Shown piece after piece: positions 61,341-64,000 of a stretch of 64,000 nucleotides of DNA. The notes beneath the pieces are model-generated. The model saw only the letters and a list, made by a program, of their open reading frames with translations. It had not been told where the DNA came from and made no database searches. Numbering within the stretch: the stretch's first letter is position 1; each line of letters begins with the position of its first letter. The stretch lies in assembly GCF_004801305.1 (NCBI RefSeq), contig NZ_SSOD01000016.1:51480-115479 (forward strand), read 5' to 3'. The position numbers and the translations under genes are program-made. Source of the stretch: Pseudothauera rhizosphaerae. Lineage in GTDB: Bacteria; Pseudomonadota; Gammaproteobacteria; Burkholderiales; Rhodocyclaceae.

Positions 61341-62276
61341 GTGCCCCCGTCCTTGAAGCTCTTTTACGCCGACCACTTCGTGTTGCCGCTGCCGCCGGGG
61401 CATCGCTTCCCGATGGAGAAGTACGCCCGCCTGCACGCCCGCCTGCAGGCCGGGGGGCTGTTCGCCGCCGAAGACTTCCGCGTGCCCGCAGCGGCCGACG
61501 ATGCTGCCCTGCTGCGCGCCCACGATGCGGGCTACCTGCAGCGTATCGTCAGCGGCACGCTGGACGCGGCGGAAATGCGGCGCATCGGCTTTCCGTGGTC
61601 AGCGGCGATGGTGGAACGCTCCCGCCGCTCCGCCGGTGCCACGCTGGCCGCCTGCCGCGCCGCGCTGGAAGACGGGTGCGCGGCCAACATGGCCGGCGGC
61701 ACCCACCACGCCCACCGGGATTCCGGCTCCGGCTTCTGCGTGTTCAACGACGCCGCCGTCGCCGCGCTGGCCATGCTGGCCGAAGGCCGCGCCACGCGCG
61801 TGGCGGTCATCGACTGCGACGTGCACCAGGGCGACGGCACCGCCACCATCCTCGCCGGCAACCCGGCCACCTTCACCCTGAGCCTGCACGGGGCGAAGAA
61901 CTTCCCCTTCCGCAAGGCCGCCAGCGACCTGGACATCGAACTCCCGGACGGCACCGCGGACGCGGACTACCTCGCCGCGCTGGAACGCGGGCTGGAGGCG
62001 GTGTTCGGCGGCTTCCGCCCGGACCTCGCCATCTACCTCGCCGGTGCCGCCCCCTTCGCAGGCGACCGCCTCGGCCGCCTGGCGCTGACCCGCGCGGGGC
62101 TCGCCGAACGCGACCGCCGCGTGCTCGCCGCCTGCCGCGCGGCCGCCGTGCCGGTAGCCATCGCCATGGCCGGCGGCTATGCTCGCCACATCGACGACAC
62201 CGTGGCCATCCACGCCGCCACCATCGAAACTGCCGCACGCCTGTGGCACCCCACGGAACAGGACGCCCCCGCATGA
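61341..62276 (+). CDS. Histone-deacetylase-family (acetoin utilisation-like) protein with altered zinc site
   Basis: 311 residues from GTG 61341 (TTG 61332 also in frame). HDAC fold blocks: NMAGGTHHAHRDSGSGFCVFND (active-site His pair and Asp), VAVIDCDVHQGDGTA (Zn ligands Asp and His) and MAGGYA (Tyr). The third zinc ligand, an Asp within the usual GAD-P-x-x-GD block, is replaced by Ala (residue 237, GCC at 62049) in LAGAAPFAGDRLG. All other elements are intact. May be a pseudo-enzyme, bind metal differently, or have a sequence error. Stop overlaps the NYN gene (ATGA). Confidence 0.82.
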   Translation: MPPSLKLFYADHFVLPLPPGHRFPMEKYARLHARLQAGGLFAAEDFRVPAAADDAALLRAHDAGYLQRIVSGTLDAAEMRRIGFPWSAAMVERSRRSAGATLAACRAALEDGCAANMAGGTHHAHRDSGSGFCVFNDAAVAALAMLAEGRATRVAVIDCDVHQGDGTATILAGNPATFTLSLHGAKNFPFRKAASDLDIELPDGTADADYLAALERGLEAVFGGFRPDLAIYLAGAAPFAGDRLGRLALTRAGLAERDRRVLAACRAAAVPVAIAMAGGYARHIDDTVAIHAATIETAARLWHPTEQDAPA

Positions 62277-63016
62277 CCGACGAAGCCCGCATCGCCCTGC
62301 TGATCGACGCCGACAACTGCCCGGCGGCCAAGATCGAGGTCATCCTCGACGAACTCGCCAAGTACGGCGTCACCAACGTGCGCCGCGCCTACGGCAACTG
62401 GAAGAGCAGCGGACTCAAGAGCTGGGAGGAAGTGCTGCACGAATACGCCATCCAGCCCATCCAGCAGTTCGCCTACACCAAGGGCAAGAACGCCACCGAC
62501 AGCGCCATGATCATCGACGCCATGGACCTGCTCTACACGCAGAAGCTGGACGGTTTCGGCATCGCCTCGTCGGATTCCGACTTCACCCCGCTGGTCATGC
62601 GCATCCGCGCCAACGGGCTCAAGGTGTACGGCTTCGGCGAAAAGAAGACGCCCATGCCCTTCGTCAACGCCTGCTCGCGCTTCCTCTACCTGGAAACCCT
62701 GGGCGAGCCCGCGCGCACCGAGGAAGGCGCGGCCGCCGCCGGCGTGCAGAAGAAGAGCGCCAAGGAACTCAAGGGCGACACCCGCCTCGTGACCCTGCTG
62801 CGCAACGCCGTGGAAGCCTGCCTGGAAGACGACGGCTGGGCCAGCCTGTCCGCGCTCGGTTCCCACATCTCCAACCAGGCCTCCTTCGACCCGCGCAACT
62901 ACGGCTACAAGAAGCTGGGCGACCTGATCGAAGCCACCGGCCTGTTCGAATCCGAGCGCCGCGGCAGCCACCTGTTCCTGCGCGACAAGCGCAGCACACG
63001 CAAGAACAGCGACTGA
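62273..63016 (+). CDS. NYN-domain RNase-like protein with C-terminal OST-HTH/LOTUS domain
   Basis: 247 residues. The NYN domain (about 1-145) has acidic catalytic residues in LLIDADN, GKNATDSAMIIDAMD and ASSDSDFTPLVMRI, the PIN-like nuclease triad/tetrad. After a linker with KKSAKELKGDT comes an OST-HTH/LOTUS domain (about 165-240: LRNAVEACLEDDGWASLSALGSHISNQASFDPRNYGYKKLGDLIEATGLFE), which binds RNA. This fusion is common in proteobacteria and probably acts on RNA. Overlaps the HDAC-like gene by four bases. Confidence 0.9.
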   Translation: MTDEARIALLIDADNCPAAKIEVILDELAKYGVTNVRRAYGNWKSSGLKSWEEVLHEYAIQPIQQFAYTKGKNATDSAMIIDAMDLLYTQKLDGFGIASSDSDFTPLVMRIRANGLKVYGFGEKKTPMPFVNACSRFLYLETLGEPARTEEGAAAAGVQKKSAKELKGDTRLVTLLRNAVEACLEDDGWASLSALGSHISNQASFDPRNYGYKKLGDLIEATGLFESERRGSHLFLRDKRSTRKNSD

Positions 63017-63023
63017 CTCCCCC

Positions 63024-63794
63024 ATGCCCGCTACCGACAACTCATCCACCCACGACTTCTGGGACGGCCTGGCCGAATTCGGTCCGGCGCAGAGCTCGGC
63101 CGCGCTGGAGTACGCCCTCGCCACCCTCGCCCGTCTGGCCGGCGCCCAGCAGGCCTACTGGATGGGTACGGTGCGCCTCTCCCACGGCGCCGACATCCTC
63201 GACGGCTGGCGGCCCGCCGTGATCCGCTATCTGCATCCGCGGGAGGCGCTGGAAACCAACTTCCAGGCCCATTGCCGCCTCATCGAGCAAGGCAGGATAG
63301 ACCCCAGCATCGTCGCCAACATGCGCGGCGCCGGCCGCTACCGCACCAACCTGCACCACGAACTGGTGGAGCCGGAGTGGTACGAGTCCGACTTCCACCG
63401 CGTGTACTTCGTCCCCTACGGCCTCCGCGACACCCTCTACATGGCCATGCCCCTGGGCGAGGACATCGAATGCTGGTTCGGCCTGCAGCGCATCGGCCCG
63501 CAGCAGCCCTTCTTCAGCCAGGCCGACAAGAAAAGCCTGGATCACGCGGGGCGCTCCCTCAAGTGGTTCCACCGCCGCCTGGCCCTGCACTACGGCCTGC
63601 GCATCACCACCAAGCCGCTCGCCCCCACCGAGCGCCGGGTGCTCGAACACCTGCTCGGCGGCGACACCGAAACCGGCATCGGCACGGCCCTGGGCCTGAC
63701 CACCGCCACCGTGCACACCTACGCCACCCGCATCTACCGCAAGTTCAACGTCCAGGGCCGCAACGGCCTGACGGCCCTCTGGCTGGGGCGGTAA
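63024..63794 (+). CDS. LuxR-type HTH regulator with N-terminal sensor domain
   Basis: 256 residues, eight bases after the NYN gene. The first ~180 residues have no clear hit by eye, perhaps a GAF-like sensory fold (ALATLARLAGAQQAYWMG ... VYFVPYGLRDTLYMAMPLG). The last 65 carry a LuxR/GerE HTH: LAPTERRVLEHLLGGDTETGIGTALGLTTATVHTYATRIYRKFNVQGRN. No N-acyl-homoserine-lactone signature seen. Probably co-transcribed with the HDAC-like and NYN genes. Ligand unknown. Confidence 0.85.
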   Translation: MPATDNSSTHDFWDGLAEFGPAQSSAALEYALATLARLAGAQQAYWMGTVRLSHGADILDGWRPAVIRYLHPREALETNFQAHCRLIEQGRIDPSIVANMRGAGRYRTNLHHELVEPEWYESDFHRVYFVPYGLRDTLYMAMPLGEDIECWFGLQRIGPQQPFFSQADKKSLDHAGRSLKWFHRRLALHYGLRITTKPLAPTERRVLEHLLGGDTETGIGTALGLTTATVHTYATRIYRKFNVQGRNGLTALWLGR

Positions 63795-63805
63795 CTCCTC
63801 CTCCA

Positions 63806-63880
63806 CCATGGGAGCGGCCTTGGCCGCGATGCAGCAGTCATCCGCCCCCGGAACCGCCGCATCGCGGGCAAGCCCGCTTG
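63806..63880. repeat. REP-type hairpin pair (copy 4)
   Basis: TGGGAGCGGCCTTGGCCGCGAT at about 63807-63828, loop word CCCGGAACCGCC, then CATCGCGGGCAAGCCCGCTTGTG at about 63858-63880. Same arrangement as copies at 23 kb and 47 kb. Confidence 0.85.
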
Positions 63881-64000
63881 TGTCTGCGATACCCCGTAGG
63901 ATCGTGGGTGAGAGCGGCGGGTGGCAAGCTGCCAGGCCGGGGTGCGCAAAGCACGTGTGGGAGCCCAAGCTGCCACCCGCCTGCCTCTGGTTCAAGCCCG
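63881..64000. other. Right edge of window, inverted repeat, no gene seen
   Basis: GGCGGGTGGCA at 63916-63926 is repeated in inverse as TGCCACCCGCC at 63971-63981; the arms flank a 44-base loop. It may be another hairpin element or part of the next gene's end, which lies outside the window. Confidence 0.4.

Overview
The window is GC-rich chromosomal DNA from a Gram-negative proteobacterium, most likely a betaproteobacterium of the Rhodocyclales/Azoarcus-Thauera type. The clues are an exosortase (PEP-CTERM/XrtA-type) surface protein with PrsT, a dedicated class GN sortase system, hemerythrins with FNR/DNR-type boxes, and core enzymes of proteobacterial type (RlhA, YaeQ, SlyX, SerB, MoaA). Genus is inference only. 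Both window edges are arbitrary: the left edge cuts a heavy-metal P-type ATPase.

Layout. 1-7.5 kb: Zn/Cd-type P1B ATPase (3' part), LpxH-like phosphoesterase, MFS permease, a divergent hemerythrin/DUF2249/haem-copper-oxidase-like membrane operon, YaeQ, and an unrecognised orphan gene. 7.5-13.1 kb: complete proteobacterial dedicated sortase module (PdsS/PdsR two-component pair, VIT/VWA sortase target, class GN sortase). 13.1-17.4 kb: a hemerythrin-PAS-CRP fusion regulator, DUF488 protein, RlhA. 17.4-19.1 kb: a YopJ-like cysteine-enzyme effector with a CesT-type chaperone and no secretion apparatus nearby. 19.2-24.3 kb: SlyX, RbgA-like GTPase, DUF4258/DUF2283 pair, AroG, SerB, MoaA.

24.3-39.7 kb is a type I secretion island on the minus strand, read from right to left. 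It runs hlyB-type ABC exporter, AT-rich cassette of small membrane/lipoprotein genes, a 2869-residue RTX protein whose first ~240 residues are also AT-rich, then the HlyD-type adaptor. The cassette holds a duplicated scrap of the hlyB 3' end fused to a broken Y1 transposase. This looks like a module that has exchanged the N-terminal part of the RTX protein together with linked accessory or immunity genes.

39.7-49 kb: RmuC, EAL-domain protein, an isolated contractile-injection-system pair (short tape-measure-type protein and sheath), FtsX-type permease, a RAYT transposase bracketed by REP hairpins, and an M20 amidohydrolase. 49-57 kb: transglutaminase/DUF2126, ATP-grasp/alpha-E and transglutaminase operon, then an ArsB/BASS-type carrier. 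57-61 kb: PEP-CTERM XDP1-like protein behind a strong sigma-54 promoter match, and PrsT. 61.3-63.8 kb: histone-deacetylase-like protein lacking one zinc ligand, NYN/LOTUS protein and a LuxR-type regulator. REP hairpins at about 23.0, 47.1, 47.7 and 63.8 kb share sequence with those flanking the RAYT gene.

No rRNA, tRNA, CRISPR array or intact insertion sequence was seen. All calls come from reading the sequence and recalling family features; no database search was run.
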